A stretch of DNA of 64,000 nt, from the NCBI GenBank assembly GCA_036172665.1, contig CM069876.1, forward strand, positions 6,324,001 to 6,388,000, read 5' to 3'. The translations under genes and the position numbers were made by a program. This document shows, piece by piece, positions 1 through 12,639 of the stretch; position 1 is the stretch's first letter, and every line of letters begins with the position of its first letter. This DNA comes from Prosopocoilus inquinatus. Taxonomy: Eukaryota; Arthropoda; Insecta; Coleoptera; Lucanidae. The notes beneath the pieces were generated by a model that ran no database searches, was not told the origin of the DNA, and saw only the letters and a program-made list of their open reading frames with translations.

Positions 1-680
1 AGCCGCCCGCGTGCCACTTCATATTTTGGCGCCCTCTGACAGATGAGTTGGGGCACGCGAAAACGGTCAATTAACGAAATTATTAAAAAAAAAATAAAAG
101 AAATAAAAAAAATTGAAAAAAAAAATTACACATTAGGGAAATTTTTTTAAAGCTTTTTAATTATTTTTAAACGTTTTCCAAGCATTTTCCTTCACTTTTT
201 TAAACATTTTATTAATTAATATTTATTAATAACAGAAAAAAAGAAACAAAATCACAAAAGCAAAAGGAACTTAAATTTATAAATACGTAAAAATAAAATG
301 TAATTTTTTTAATCAAATCATAACAGCTTACAAATTTATTTTTTTACATATTAAAATTATTAAGTAAATTAAATGTTTTATGAAAAATTTAGCACTAAAA
401 TTAAACTTCTACTCTTAATTGCCGCAGTTAACTGTTCTATTTTAGCCAACGTTTTGCCGTGAGGTTGAGGGCTTTATCAAGACAGTTCAGTCTTGTGGAT
501 AATTTTTTCGAATAATTTTTACCAGACAAGAAACTATTTCCCGTTATTTTTTTTGTCGAAGAAAATGACAAAACATGTCCAGTGGCCAAGAGGCTAATTG
601 GCGCCCCTTAAACATGGCGCCCGTGTGCACTGCACGCTTTGCACACATGGTTACGGGGGCGCTGGTTTTAGGAAGAAAAT
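1..680. other. AT-rich intergenic DNA, no gene seen
   Basis: Homopolymer A and T runs dominate. The reading frames here are short and show no recognisable protein. I see no RNA gene and no complete repeat unit. Confidence 0.6.
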
Positions 681-1218
681 CATCGACAGCCAGTGAACAA
701 TAAGAGATAGGTATAGAGAATGTTGACATGGGATGAAGAAAAAAACCTTTAATCCTGAATCACATAATATAAAAATGTACTGAGCGTTCTATTTAAAAAA
801 ACATGAATTTGGACAATTGTAATTAGTCCAAATAGAATTTAGGTACTTTTTAGCCAGCCCGTAAATAATCAGCTGTAAAATTGGGCAGGATCCGAAAACC
901 TGTTGCTGTAGTCTACTAAAGACCAAAAATTTGACACCATGGGCACATGGGTTTTATTTTACAAAGATGCATACCATTATAAATAAGGTGCCGCAAGTTT
1001 AGGGTATTTCAGAAAAATGGAAATACCACCGAAACGGCTAATTTATTTTTATTTTTTGTAGTACATATTGCATAAAATATTTTTAGGAATTCAAAAATGT
1101 AAGAAAAAAATGGTGCATTCTATTTAATTACGAAAGTGGACAGCAACTTTCGGTATAAACTGAAGTGCGCGAAAGTTGGAAATATTATATTTTAACAGAT
1201 CGTTTTCACAACCTATAA
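681..1218 (+). repeat. Single arm of a fold-back repeat (52-54 kb family)
   Basis: This stretch aligns by eye, base for base over long parts, with 53346-53850, the right arm of the fold-back element at 52142-54081. Shared landmarks are the segment beginning CATCGA, the GCGTTC(T/C)ATTTAAAAAA step near 783 and an imperfect palindrome around 1146-1166. Only one arm is present, so it is a truncated copy without coding capacity. Confidence 0.7.
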
Positions 1219-1871
1219 AAGCGCAAGATTACAAAAATTATTCTGGAATTTGTTTTATTTTTAAATAAAGCACTTGGCTTTCGATAAAAGGTGTTTTCCT
1301 TTTGCAACAAATCTCATCTCAGATCAGATAAACGTCACTTCCGTTAGCGTAAACAAGTAAATTTGAATGTACATTTCGTCCTGGCAACTAATGGGAGTAC
1401 TCGAGTGACAAGAGGGGAGGTAGTGATGTAAAAATTTTATGCAATGTCATTTTTTTGAAATATTTCATGAAATGTTTCATCTTCAATGAAATTTTTTTGT
1501 TGTCATTACTTTTGAAAATTTCAAAATTGACATTCTGCATTTCAACGTTCATGTTCTGTGCATGTGAGAGCAGAAATGTGAGCGAAAACGAAGCCAAGAA
1601 TTCTCAATTCTTCGAATCCAACAAAAATAAAATCTTCCAAGAGCAAATTTGGTTCTATTTGTCAACTGTCTATTTGTCTACCTATTAAAAAAATTTCTGT
1701 CGCCTACTTATAAACTCACCTACAATCTGTCGTCAAATAATTCTAACCGATTTCTAATAAATAGAGAACGGAATCACATATTTTAACGTCATCAAAAACA
1801 GTTTGGTTTGCATAGCAAATTATTTTTAATACGTTTTTACTTTTCCTGCGAAATCCTTTCGGAAATAATCC

Positions 1872-1889
1872 GGGGGGGGGGGGGGGGGG
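1872..1889 (+). repeat. Poly-G tract, 18 nt
   Basis: Eighteen uninterrupted G residues. A second impure G-rich tract lies at about 13340-13366. Such tracts can form G-quadruplexes and are prone to length error in sequencing. Confidence 0.95.
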
Positions 1890-2026
1890 TCCTACGACTG
1901 GTTTGCGGCAATTCTTCATAACGAGGCGGCACAGTATTGCCAACTCATTAAGTTTCAGATTTGATTTTTTTGTAGAAAAAAATTGCATTTATCGTTAAAA
2001 ATCGTTTTATCCTGTTTTGACGCTTA

Positions 2027-2061
<35 letters not shown>
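2027..2061 (+). repeat. (TAA)n microsatellite
   Basis: About eleven TAA trinucleotide repeats. Similar tails end non-LTR retrotransposon fragments elsewhere in the window (27235-27262 and 47262-47280), so this may also be a retrotransposon tail. Confidence 0.85.
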
Positions 2062-2062
<1 letters not shown>

Positions 2063-2779
2063 CTCAAAACTAGAAACTCGTGAAAAAAACATGATTAAAA
2101 AACAGCCAGATTATTGAATTATTTTTTTTCTAATTTCTTGTTTTGTTTTCTTTTTCTTTTAACATAATGTGATCTTTTTCTTTATCGATTATCGAGAATA
2201 TCTCCCAGCAGTACGATCGTCATTTGTTTTTTGTCTCTTCTTTTCTCGATGGAGTTATCCTTTATCTTTTTTTTTTTCAATTTCCATTCCGATTACATTT
2301 GTTTTTGTTGCTTTTGTATTTGATTATGATTCGTCTTTCTTTATGTGCTTTTTTTTGTAAATTTTGAACTGCTGTCATGTCTTGAACGTACAATGTTTTT
2401 TTTTCAAATGTAATAATTTCCAATAGGAATTTTTATTTTGCTTTTTCTCAACTGTTTTTTTTCAAATGTGTGCCATTTTTCATAAATTAAATTATAATTT
2501 CTTTAGAAATGTTATCTTTTCCCGTTTTGATTGCGTTTCGCGATTATCAAAAAGTTTTTCAACCATTTTTTGGTTCTGATAGTGTACCGTTTCTTTCTCT
2601 TGCACCTTTTTTCTGACAAACTGTTTCGAATGTCCCTTGTTTCCTTTTTCCTTATCGTAATCCATCAATTTCATTTTGTATATTTGCTACTAACTGTCTG
2701 ATTGAGAATTTTTAAATCGACACTTTTTGAGGAGTTTTATCGCGCACATGTAAAACGAAGAGAAATTTCATCTCCATTT

Positions 2780-3274
2780 TCAAAATCCACCGGGAGCAGC
2801 CCCCAAGCAACTACCAAAATAACGATATAAGGCGTTTACGGAAAGTTCGATCCGATTAACCCGTGTAGAAATGAGTGAGAGAGAACGCATAGATGTCATG
2901 CATGTACTTAGTTCTGGATATGCAAAATATTTCTTGCTGACTGTTTTTGATTGGTTGGCTTCTTTGAAAGAAACAATCGCTTCGCAATACACATTTACCC
3001 TACCTTTCCGAATGTATGTTCGTTCAATGCAAAACGACGCCGACGTAAGCGACATTTTCTATAAAATTGGAAATTTACCGTTAAACGCAATAATTAATAT
3101 GGATTTTACCATTTGAGTGTCAAGTGAATAGTAATTTAGTTATTTATATCCGAATGTTTTGCGTCTCTCTTTTGATTTTAGTTTTAAATAAATTAATGGC
3201 CATTTTTCCCAATATTTCTTGTTTTAAGCTTATTAGAATAGTAAAAAGACAAGCACTAACATTAAAGCACTAAA
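2780..3274. other. Unassigned, no recognisable gene
   Basis: Overlapping open frames of about 80-90 residues lie on both strands between 2780 and 3116. Neither resembles a family I know, and no splice pattern links them to neighbours. Confidence 0.4.
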
Positions 3275-3312
3275 AAATTTGTTACAAATCGTTTTTGATT
3301 GCAGTGGATGCC

Positions 3313-3376
3313 TCGAGCATCCTCTGTACTGCAGTTTCAGTCCTTTTTGGGGCTTCATCGACATAAGCGTAGCTCA
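3313..3376 (-). ncRNA. Degenerate hammerhead ribozyme motif
   Basis: Read on the minus strand: core TCGATGA (consensus CUGANGA, first two positions changed), helix II AGCCCC/GGACT with one mismatch, GAAA, helix III ACTG/CAGT, cleavage-type triplet GTA, then the distal helix I segment. Helix III differs from the ACAG/CTGT of the young copies by a compensating pair. Probably inactive because of the core changes. Confidence 0.55.
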
Positions 3377-3540
3377 AGAGTTCCACTCCAAAGCAAAACG
3401 ACTTGTTCATGGATATTCGCAAATGCTATGTAATAGTAATGAATATGTTAAATAGCGACATCCTACGATCGCTTTTTTTCGACCTGACATCGCATTTGCG
3501 AATATCCTTGGACAAGTCGCTTTGGTCTGCGGTGGAACTC

Positions 3541-3605
3541 TCGAGTTGCGCTTCTGCTAATGAGGCCCTAAATAAGGCTGAAACAGCTGTATAGAGGATG
3601 CTTGA
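3541..3605 (+). ncRNA. Degenerate hammerhead ribozyme motif
   Basis: Core CTAATGA (G5 to A), helix II GGCC/GGCT, GAAA, helix III ACAG/CTGT, triplet GTA, helix I TCTG paired with TAGA plus a distal TCGAG/CTTGA. All three helices are retained, but the G5 change should cripple cleavage. Confidence 0.6.
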
Positions 3606-3790
3606 CGGATCCACTGCAATGAAAAACTAATTGTAACAATTTTTTTCAATATTTTCATTATGCCTTGACAACCACCCTGGTCGGCTTGCATGGGATGTCT
3701 TATTATGTAAAAAATTGGCTTCAATTCGTCAATCTTAATGCAATGTCAGGTCAAAAAAAGATCGTAGGATGTCACTATTTGAATTATTCA

Positions 3791-4165
3791 TTAATGCATT
3801 AGATAACCAGTTATATCAAATTTCATCAAAAACCAAATGTGGCAAAAATAGTTTTTCTCGATTTCTAAACAATCAAATCAAAACAGCTTACGTCATTTTG
3901 CCTTAAACTTCGTGGTCTAGAATGACAAGCTGCGGTCATTCAAACCTCAATCTTTGGTATGTGCACTGCCATGGCCAACGATATTGGAATTGCTGCCTGT
4001 AGCATCGCTGCTTGATATGGTTCTCATGCTCAGTAAAAAAAATAAAAATAAAAGAAAAACAAATCATTGAACTATTTATTTTCTCGGCGAAGTTAGGTTT
4101 TAAAATCCATAAATCTTTTTCAACTTCGAAATTACAATTTTGTATTTCTTGATTAAAATCTTCTA
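3791..4165. other. No gene seen
   Basis: AT-rich DNA between the hammerhead-family repeat and the next TIR element. No frame or RNA feature can be supported. Confidence 0.5.
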
Positions 4166-4835
4166 CAGGGTGTTATCGAATAGGATGGAAATAATTACAC
4201 CACGTATAGACGACGTTAAAATGTTACGATTTAACCTAATTTATCTATATACAATTTTTTTTCGTTTCTGTGATATAACCTATAAAAGCAACTTGAAAAG
4301 CATACTTTGAGAAAAAGAACTACACAATAATTCAGTATTGCACATTGACAGATAAAATTCCATCTAATGTTTTTAAGGTAAGTTAGAGCTTTTCGAAATT
4401 TCGAGTTTTTGCTGCAATAAAATATTTCGACCTAATTATCTCGACGAAGATGGTACTTAGTTCATTTCTAGTACAATTTTATTCGTACATTTCAATTTTT
4501 GTTTCATTAATCTTTAAAAAGTGACGATAAGTAACTTATTTACTAAAATAATAACCTATTTTCCCAGATCTGTGCCACTGGTGAAGAACGCTCAATTTTC
4601 CATATAATATATCCATCCCTGTATTTCATTTATACTGCATGTCAAATTTCAAAGATCTAACTCAAACCGTTACAGATATATTTGAGAAAATATTCTTTTC
4701 AAGTTACCTCCTTAGGAGGTTATACCTCAGGAACGAAAGAGTTTTGTATGTAGATGAATTAGGTTAAGTTGTAATACTTTAATGTAGTGGTGTATACGTG
4801 GTATAATTATTGTTATCTTATTCGATAACATCCTG
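4166..4835. mobile_element. Non-coding TA-flanked TIR element, 670 bp
   Basis: The ends are CAGGGTGTTATCGAATAGGA on the left and the complement of CAGGATGTTATCGAATAAGA on the right, each flanked by TA. The inverted arms run about 170 bp, including a shared TTACACCACGTATA(C/G)ACGAC-like stretch. No transposase is present. TA duplication and CAGG(G/A)TG tips suggest mobilisation by a Tc1/mariner-type transposase (inference). Confidence 0.8.
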
Positions 4836-5903
4836 TATATCTATTTTTATTGTTCCATTTTTATACTCTACTAAAAAGACGTCCTACAAGGCTACAAGCA
4901 AGCTGTACCATGTAAATCTAGTTTTTCTAGAGATTTATCGAATTTGTGATCTTCATCTTTTTTCTCCCACGTCCAAATGTTGCGCAACACTGTTTCAAGT
5001 TTTCCATTTGAAATGGGAAACAAAAATTCTGCGATTTTTGTCCCCGAACACTTGAGATAGACCACATTTTGTTTAGCAATTGTTTCGAAACAATCGCGAA
5101 ACATGACTTTGAAACAAAGTTGCGCGACTTTGTATCCAAGTATGTACTAGGCCTAAGAGTCAGAAAAATAATGATAGGATTAATCGGATTGGAGTTTTCT
5201 AAACGCCTTTGGTTGGCAACATTGCTGCAGAGTTGCAATATATTAAGCGGTGCCCAATGATGTATTTCCGGTCTCTATTTTTTTTTTTTATATTTTCCAA
5301 TTTTTTGAATTCAGCTGTGCATGTTAAAGGCAGTTTATGTTCACCGCAACCGTTCTCATGTTTATGTTACCATCCAAGCTGCGTAGACACTTTCTGCGCG
5401 GCAAATTTAAAATAAGTTTCATGAAATTTCTGAACGCTACGAAATACTTTACTTTATTTATGTAAAATATTTCACTTGAAATGATTCGGGTTTACAACAC
5501 TGGTGGGAGGTCTTAATTTCAGTTCAAAGTTACTTGTTCATGCCAACGAAAATGACGTTTATGTGATTTGAGGTAACATTTGTGGCAAAGGGAATGGAAC
5601 TTTTGATTACATTGAACATTGTAAAATTACAGTTGAAAGCAAAAACTAGTAGACAATTACAGTTTCCTGTAATTTTTCGTTCTCCAAAATGGTACTGTTT
5701 CAAAACGAATTCCCAGGTATTACAAAAGTTTTGAGTTTTTGTCAAATCTGAAATCTTTCTAAATTGTTAAGTGTCACCTGAGAAGTCGTATTTAAACAAT
5801 ACCAGTTCGAAGAAAGAAAAATTACAAAATTACACTACTTTCGATTGCAGTCAGGATAAATGAAACACATCACCAGAATAAAATTTATTAAACAGAATAA
5901 CAC
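4836..5903. other. No gene recognised
   Basis: Short overlapping frames up to about 100 residues exist on both strands (4927-5260) but carry no recognisable domain. The sequence is unremarkable AT-rich DNA. Confidence 0.45.
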
Positions 5904-6095
5904 CCGTATTCATGAACAAAACTTACACTAGGCGTTCGCTTATAATTTGCTGTATTCCATAAACTGTACGTACTTCTCACATTTTGGGAAAGTAATTCAT
6001 TCAACTCTAACTAATTATGCGCTAAAAATGAAGGCAATATGAAATACACGGCATTTTAAGCGGACGCATAGCGTAAGTTCTGTTTATGAATACGG
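5904..6095. mobile_element. Short hairpin MITE, about 190 bp
   Basis: The left end CCGTATTCATGAACAAAACT and the right end, which on the minus strand reads CCGTATTCATAAACAGAACT, form inverted repeats of about 38 bp. They continue into C(A/G)CTA(G/T)GCGT(T/C)CGCTTA. No coding capacity. Confidence 0.75.
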
Positions 6096-7737
6096 ACCTA
6101 AGATACATTTATTCTCGCTTTCAGATCCTTTGACCGGATACGCTGCTCCACTGGACGCCATCAACATGGTTGGAAGTGATCAGCAGTTTGAAAGATAACT
6201 AAACTCCAAACTCCCGCACTAGTCATTAGTAGAATTCAAACACGTTTGCTCCGCCTCATAACAGACAATAACTTGAACGAGCGGAAACCTTTATCTGCCC
6301 TATTGCGACATGACTTACGACAAGATTGTGATCTCGAAGTATGGGTCTGTAATTTATTATTATCACATGTTTTGAGGTGCCCCGCAGCGTCTGAGCATGT
6401 TGTCTGTGATCTTTTATAATATTATCTCGATATTTAAATTTATATCGAGTGTACAATTGAAAAGTTCATCGAGAGTGGCCTCTGAATTTTTCATAACAAT
6501 GGGAAGCAGGTCTCGAATTAGATCAACGCGAAACGTCATGTTCAGGACTTTGGTTTCATGATTAATGTGTAACCGGAGTATTTGCACTTAATTTTAACTT
6601 CACTTGGTAATATAAGGTGAAAATGATCTAAGTGCGTGCTAAAATATCACGAAAAACATCATCATTAAAAATCAGTTGATTTAGGAAATTTTCTTCTTTC
6701 AACAAAAAAAATCAGAACCAACTTGACGAACTTTTCAATTGAACACTCATTTGTTTTTTCGTTTATCTTTTACTACCAGTTAAATTTGAAAACGCAAAAT
6801 ATTTGATTTTATAACTACTAGAACGTTCCTTGATCGACTCCAATACGTATATGTTAATTTATTTTATCTAATTTTATTCTCAGCTATTTTCTATTTTAAT
6901 AATTGACTGTTAAAAAGTTGTCTGTGACTTGACTTTTTTTTAACTACTGAACTGGGCGTGTCGAAAAATTTCATATAATTCTGTAATTCTTTGAATGATT
7001 TTCTTATATTTCAGATCAATATGAATTCTGAAGGAACATTTAACGTAATCGATGAATATGAAAAGTTTGAGAATACAGGCTTATATGAAACGCGTTTTAA
7101 ACAATTGACAGTAAAGAAAAATTCTCTCTATGTTGTTTGCTTCAAAATGACAAAAAAGATTAAGAAGTGACAGATTACAGAGATTAAAAAAAATTCATCT
7201 GAAATCTTTCATCCAAAAATATGTCTATCTAAAACTTAATAAATTTTATTTACCTGCTCTAGCTCTTTTTAAGTTATTGTACATGCAAAAGTATATCTAA
7301 AATAATATAAATTTTATTTATTTTAATTTTGTTTTATTTTAAATTATTATTATTTATTTGTTTTATTTATATAGGAGCGGTATTGAATCAATCAATGAAG
7401 ATTCACTGTGGTAACCTCTCCGTTTCATCTGGTAAAAGATTTCATATCAAATCGGGGCACACACGGGCATTAAATTCAAAAATATATCTAAAACGACTTA
7501 CATTTCTATTAAAGTATTTTTGTCTCTTTTCATTGTTTGCACTTTAGCATATTGTTGTTAAATAGTATTTAAAAACCGTCACAAGAAATGCATTATTTCG
7601 TTTACTATAGTACTTACCTAGTATCTATTATTTTTAAATATAATTAAGTATAATTAATATGATTCTTAAAATACAGTGGTAAAAATGAATAAATACTTCA
7701 AGACTGCGTTAAATACTAATAAATAGTTTTAAATATA
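6096..7737. other. No gene recognised
   Basis: AT-rich DNA with only short frames. No protein family, RNA gene or complete repeat could be supported here. Confidence 0.45.
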
Positions 7738-8985
7738 CAGGGTGTAACAAAAATTCAGGCCGTCACTTCACGGACGTATTCTACAGATAAAAAGAAAGAA
7801 AAAAGTTCATATAAATATGTATATAGGATGTTCACGGGAAGCTGCAACAACATAACTCTCTTATTTGAATTTATACGAAGTAACTTATATCGGAAAAGTT
7901 TCAGGACAAGGCCTGCGGAATTTTATAGCAATATCGGAAAAACAAATGACTGTCAGTTTTTTGAGATTTTCAATAGTTTTTAACTTTTTTTTAATAAAAC
8001 ATACGAGATAACTTAAAATAGGAAACTTTTAGGACCTTTTCCGCTAGATTTTATGGCAACATCAGAAAAACAAATGACTGTTCGTTCGATTTTCGAGATT
8101 TTCAATTGTTTTTAGTTTTTTTTTTTTTTTTGAACTGAATCAGTTTATCATCGCAACACGTTCAGGATATCTAATTCAGTACGCCTTTAAAAAAAAATTC
8201 TAGCTACGGTACAGTTTCCCGCGACCACCCTGTATGCATGTTCTTTTTTCTTTACTTTAATCTGTAGGATATATCATTGAAGTAGCTGCTACTTCTAAAA
8301 TGTTAAAGTAAATGTAGAAAAAAAATCATTTAAACATGTATACAGGGTGTTCGCGGGACACCGTATGGATAGTCAGAAAATATTTCTCTAGATACGAACT
8401 TAATTAGACATTTTGAACGGGATGCAGTGATAAGAAAGCTGATATTCCTAAGAAAATACAAAAACGATTGAAAATCTCGAAAACCAAACAGTCATTTGTT
8501 TTTCCTACACTGTCATAAAATCTAGCGGAAAAGGTCCTAAAACTTTCCTACTTTAAGTTACCTCGTAAAATTTCAAATAAAAAAGTTAGCTGTTGTAGGC
8601 ACTTTCCTTGATTATAAAATTTATCTACCAAATAATGAAAAACTACGAGGCTTTGGAACAAAATATTTTAAAGACATAATTAATATGATGTTCTTAACGC
8701 GATGCGATGATAAAAAAAATATGGTTGATTAAAAAACGTTGAAAACAATTGAAAATTGCAAAAAGCTGACAGTCATTTGTTTTTTCTTATATTGCTATAA
8801 AACTGGACAAGACAGGTCCTGAAACTTTTCCAATATAAGTTATTACGAAAATTCAAATAAGAGAGTTAAATGTTATTACAGCTTCCCGTAAACACCCTAT
8901 ATACATGTTTATATGAAGTTTTTTCTTTCTTTTGATCTGTAGAACACGTCCGTGAAGTAGCAGCCTGTATTTTTGTTACACCCTG
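7738..8985. mobile_element. Fold-back element with long inverted arms (FB1)
   Basis: The ends are CAGGGTGTAACAAAAATTCA and the reverse complement of CAGGGTGTAACAAAAATACA, each flanked by TA. The arms extend roughly 480-600 bp. They contain nested sub-ends such as CAGGGTGTTCGCGGGA (near 8343) and the repeated text AACAAATGACTGTC and GAAAATCTCGAAAA. There is no coding sequence. The internal modules recur at 38051-38732, 60985-61215 and 62150-62817, so the family is dispersed. Confidence 0.8.
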
Positions 8986-9097
8986 TATATTGAAACATTT
9001 TAAATACGCAGAAATCTTTTGCATTTATAAATAAGTGTACTAAATTCAAACGCTGTCCTTCCCCTCATACGATTTGTAGTCAATGTTGTGCAGATAA

Positions 9098-9211
9098 TTT
9101 TTGCGGTGGTGCTACGAATATCAACGGCGCTTTCGAATTAGATTCGTGCTGCGCACTTCGTCAAATTCATATCCCAGCGCCGCGTTGACATTCGTAGCAC
9201 CACCGCAAAAA
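9098..9211. repeat. Near-perfect GC-rich inverted repeat (hairpin)
   Basis: Arms at 9098-9131 and 9176-9211 (TTTTTGCGGTGGTGCTACGA and its complement, continuing through ATATCAACG versus ATGTCAACG) surround about 44 nt. The GC-rich arms stand out from the AT-rich surroundings. It could be a small MITE; the ends are not clear. Confidence 0.8.
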
Positions 9212-9219
9212 TAATAATA

Positions 9220-9492
9220 GCATTCGATTCACCGATTTGGATCGATCTAAATCGATTCAAACTGTTTTTCTGCGTTCGTTCCCTGCCAGATCAGTTAGCT
9301 CCTACTATAATTTAAAGTGATCCTACTTATTTAAAGAATCAATTAGATCGTTTAGATCGCATAATTGTTTTGAGGTTAGAAATTTGATTAATGTGTTTAT
9401 TATTAACTTGTTCGTTTCACCATCAAGGATCACATTAATTTCACTATTGTGAACTGATCTAAACGAACTGATTCAACGTGTGAATCGAATGC
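9220..9492. mobile_element. Short TIR element, about 273 bp
   Basis: Left GCATTCGATTCACCGATTTG and right (minus strand) GCATTCGATTCACACGTTGA are inverted. Internal GATC(T/G)AAATCGATTC and GTTCGTTTAGATC segments also pair. Non-coding. It abuts the hairpin at 9098-9211. Confidence 0.65.
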
Positions 9493-10487
9493 AGCTAACA
9501 TTAAGTACTCATCGTATTACATCTGAGACTTTTTCGACACGCCCATTAATTGCTGTAAATTACCTCGTTTTCAACCACTGAGGCCCCTCAGAAACTCACG
9601 AGATGTAAGTCTAGAGTCTTAATGAACCTCTCAACCAAAGAATCAAACTGAATGTTTTAATTTATTACGAGTTGGTTATTATTATTGCAAAATCTGTTAT
9701 TGGTACTTAATAATAATTTTTGTTTTTTTTTCCAGAGATTATTCTAAACTTAAATCGCGGTCAATGCACTTGTGGATACTGAATTGCACCACTTTAACGA
9801 CACCCGGTTATCTAATCTATAACAAATGGTTTTGTAAAACCTTTGTCAATCAATTATGTTTTATGTTTTGAGTGACAAGCAATTATTCACCTGTGTCAGG
9901 TCATTGAAAAAAAGAAAGAAAGAAAACAAGTGCATTATTGATAACGTGGTTTTTTTATGACTTATCAAATTGTTGGGCAATTCCAATATCACTTAATTAG
10001 GCGATAATCGTAGCGTGCTTTTCGGGTTTTATCATTTAATATAGTTCTTTTCTCTTTTTCGAGTGTCTGTTAGAGAAACGTTAGAAAAGTGAAAGTTTAA
10101 AGTAACGTTTACTTTATGAAAGATTTATAAAATTCTAGTAACTATTAGTTTTTTAATTCACCGTCACTTACGCGACCGCTGTACGACCTAAGTGAAAAAA
10201 ACTAAATGATGGAATTGTTTAAAAAACTATTGATATTGTTCGAAGTACGAAATACTAGATTAATGGTATAGAGATTTGGAATGCATCAATGTATTCTTAG
10301 CACTAAATCAAAAAATTATTAAAATCGAAAATCATTGCCAAACGATAAATTACCATCAATTTTTTTTTTCTTTTAGCCGAAATCTTTCATGAAAAATCAT
10401 GAATTTTGCAGAAAATAATTGGATAAATGAACTTCTGTCATTTTGACATTAATATCATTTTTGCACACCAAATAAAAATGACATATA
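9493..10487. other. No gene seen
   Basis: AT-rich DNA with no frame above 60 residues that I can assign and no clear repeat end. Confidence 0.45.
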
Positions 10488-10520
10488 CAGTCTATCTCTG
10501 GATCGACTCCCCAATACGTA

Positions 10521-12270
10521 CAGTCGGGGACAAAATTGTGGGTACGGAAGAGAGTTCTGTTGTATTTGAAAAGGATGTATACACAGAATTAAAATATAAA
10601 CAAAAATAATCAACTGAACAGTTTATTGACAACTAAATATAATATTCTATCAAAAAAGTGAAAAGATAAACGAAAAAACAAGTACTTTATTATAATAACT
10701 TAATAATTTTGGAAATAAGAGCTGGACAAAATTATGGGTACAATTTCTTTTTTAAATTTGTATTACATAAATTTCACCAGAATTAATATTCAGTATGACC
10801 TCCCTTGGCTGCAATGACTGCTGCAAGTCGCCGTGGTATGCTGTCAATTAAATTTGTTATTATTTCTGCTAGAATTTCTTCCCAAGCAGCGATCTGTCTG
10901 TTAAAGTAAGATGTTGCATTTGTTACTCCTTCTCGTGAAATTTTGCCGTCTAAATAAGCCCACAAGTGTTCAATTGGGTTTAGATCCAGACTTTGAGGCG
11001 GCCACTGAACGACTTCAATATTATTTTTATTTTCTTGGAAATAATTCTTAGCAACTCGTGAAGTATGCTTGGAATCATTATCCTGTTGGAAAAATAAGTC
11101 GTCAAGGCCTATCTTTTCAAGCGAAGGATACAAATTTCCTTCCAAAATTTTTTCTAAATTGCCTACGCCGCTTTTACTAAAACAACTCCATACAAGAACA
11201 TTGCCGCCTCCATGTTTAACTGTAGCTTCTACCATTTTAGAACTTAATGCTTCTCCTGCTCGCCTCCATACCTCTTCGTTTTGACCCAAAAAGTTCAAAT
11301 TTACTTTCATCCGACCACACCACGTTTTCACAATAGGCTGGGGGTTTATTTACATGTTGTTTTGCAAATGCTAATCGTTTTTTCTTATTTCTTTCACTAA
11401 TGAATGGTTTCTTTCTTTTTAAAAAAACTTTGAAGGCCAGCCTCCTTAATCCTTCTTTTAATTGTTTTAGTAGAAACGTTTATATTGACACTTTCCCTCA
11501 CTCGGCGATCACTTGCACTAGGATTTTTTCTCACTTCCCGCACAATTCGGGCATCGTCTCTTGGTGTGGATTTTCTTTTTCGCCCTCAACCAGCGATATT
11601 TTCAGTACTATTAGTGGCTTCGAATTTTTTACAAGTACGAACAACAACGTTTTTTGATACTTTATACTTTTTTGCTAATTGTCCGTAACTTATACCCACT
11701 TTTCGGTCTTCCACAATACGTGTTCGAATTTCCAAAGCGATTTCTTTTCTGAGAGCCATGAGAAATTTTTAGTTTAAAAACGAACTTTCTTAGGACATTT
11801 CACTATTAATTATTAACTCAATAAAAATGCCGTTTTTCAGATTAATCCACTAATATTGGGTGCACGCTAGAATAGTTCTGATAAAACTAAAGCTGCATCG
11901 TTGTACCCATAATTTTGTCCCACTAAAAACGTCTATAAAATAAACAAAACAAACCCCACCATTATGGGATTATTCATTTATGAAATAATACCCAATAAAT
12001 GTTATTTGCACAGTTTTAAGACGCCGTTGTCGATTTATGAATGCCGCAGGTATAAAGGGATAAACATCTGCGGGAAGTAACCAGTAATACAAATGTCGTA
12101 CCCACAATTTCGTCCCCGACTTTACATCAAATTGTGACAATTCAAGTCAGATCGATTACGCGGTGTTGTCAATTACTTAAATTGAATGAAGTGAATACAC
12201 CCCTCGATGAAAAGCTAATGGCTGATAAAACTAAAGCTGCATCATCGTACCCACATTTCGTCCCCGACTG
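10521..12270 (-). mobile_element. Tc1-like transposon, DD36E, with IR/DR ends
   Basis: Terminal CAGTCGGGGACAAAATTGTG at 10521 is matched by its inverted form ending at 12270, with TA on both sides. Each end has repeated inner copies: left at 10727 (GGACAAAATTATGGGTAC), right at 11900-11925 and again at 12086-12118. This is the paired direct-repeat (IR/DR) organisation known from several Tc1-like groups. The uninterrupted target, ATACGTATATAGACC, survives at 14127-14141 on the minus strand. One minus-strand transposase pseudogene lies inside. Confidence 0.9.
10783..11759 (-). pseudogene. Tc1-like DD36E transposase, broken
   Basis: Cut-and-paste transposase of the IS630-Tc1-mariner superfamily. 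The minus strand starts with ATG at 11759 and a helix-turn-helix region (MALRKEIALEIRTRIVEDRK, later YGQLAKKYKVS). A stop follows where the GRPR-like linker is expected. Frame changes occur near 11410 (a run of A/T) and near 11270. The catalytic part (10783-11331) contains WSDES before the shift, then QQDN and DLNPIEHLW. I count 36 residues between the second Asp and the Glu, so DD36E rather than the usual DD34E. At least one nonsense codon and two or three frameshifts make it inactive. Confidence 0.88.
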
Positions 12271-12639
12271 TATAATAGACCGAAAATGTTTGAATTTAGG
12301 TTTCATGTTTTCCAGTTCAGGTCTGCTTGGTGCAAAATGAGTTTGTGCCGAATTTGACCTCGAAAGTCTTCAAGGTGGCGAAATTAACACAAGAAGAAAT
12401 GAAATATGTGAAGGCAAAGTGGTATTCCTTTTGAATTTGGGAGAAAATTTTGCTAAAATAAAATGATTCTCGTTTGAAATTATAGAAATATATCAAATTT
12501 GAACGCCCTATTCATTGATTTGTTTTTTTTTGTACTTCTTAATTATGCATCTGCATGTTTTAAATGGTACAATTTAATTTTTCACTTTTTTATATGTTAA
12601 TTTTTCGCTTTTTTTAAATTTATTAAAAGATAAATATTA

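Larger units (their letters stand above)
1219..2780. other. No gene; MITE-like fragment and simple repeats
   Basis: From about 1289 to 1400 the sequence resembles the left half of the inverted-repeat element at 17584-17802 (AGGTGT..., then CAACAAATCTCATCTCAGATCAGATAAACGTCACTTCCG in pieces). A run of 18 G lies at 1872-1889 and a TAA microsatellite at about 2027-2061. From 2100 to 2700 the plus strand is T-rich and resembles the pyrimidine-rich body at 12640-14084. Confidence 0.5.
3275..3790. repeat. Old palindromic copy of the hammerhead repeat family
   Basis: Two head-to-head units, diverged from the clusters at 59-62 kb but clearly the same family. The left unit runs in the minus orientation (AAATCGTTTTTGATTGCAGTG near 3288). 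The right unit begins near 3480 in the plus orientation. The tail at 3655-3770 matches the part ending in the AGCGATAGTAAGATGTC-like segment. Each half keeps a hammerhead-like fold, annotated separately. Confidence 0.8.

Noticed and set aside
4927..5260. Overlapping frames of 60-103 codons on both strands
   Set aside because: Both strands read the same segment without any known domain; most likely chance.
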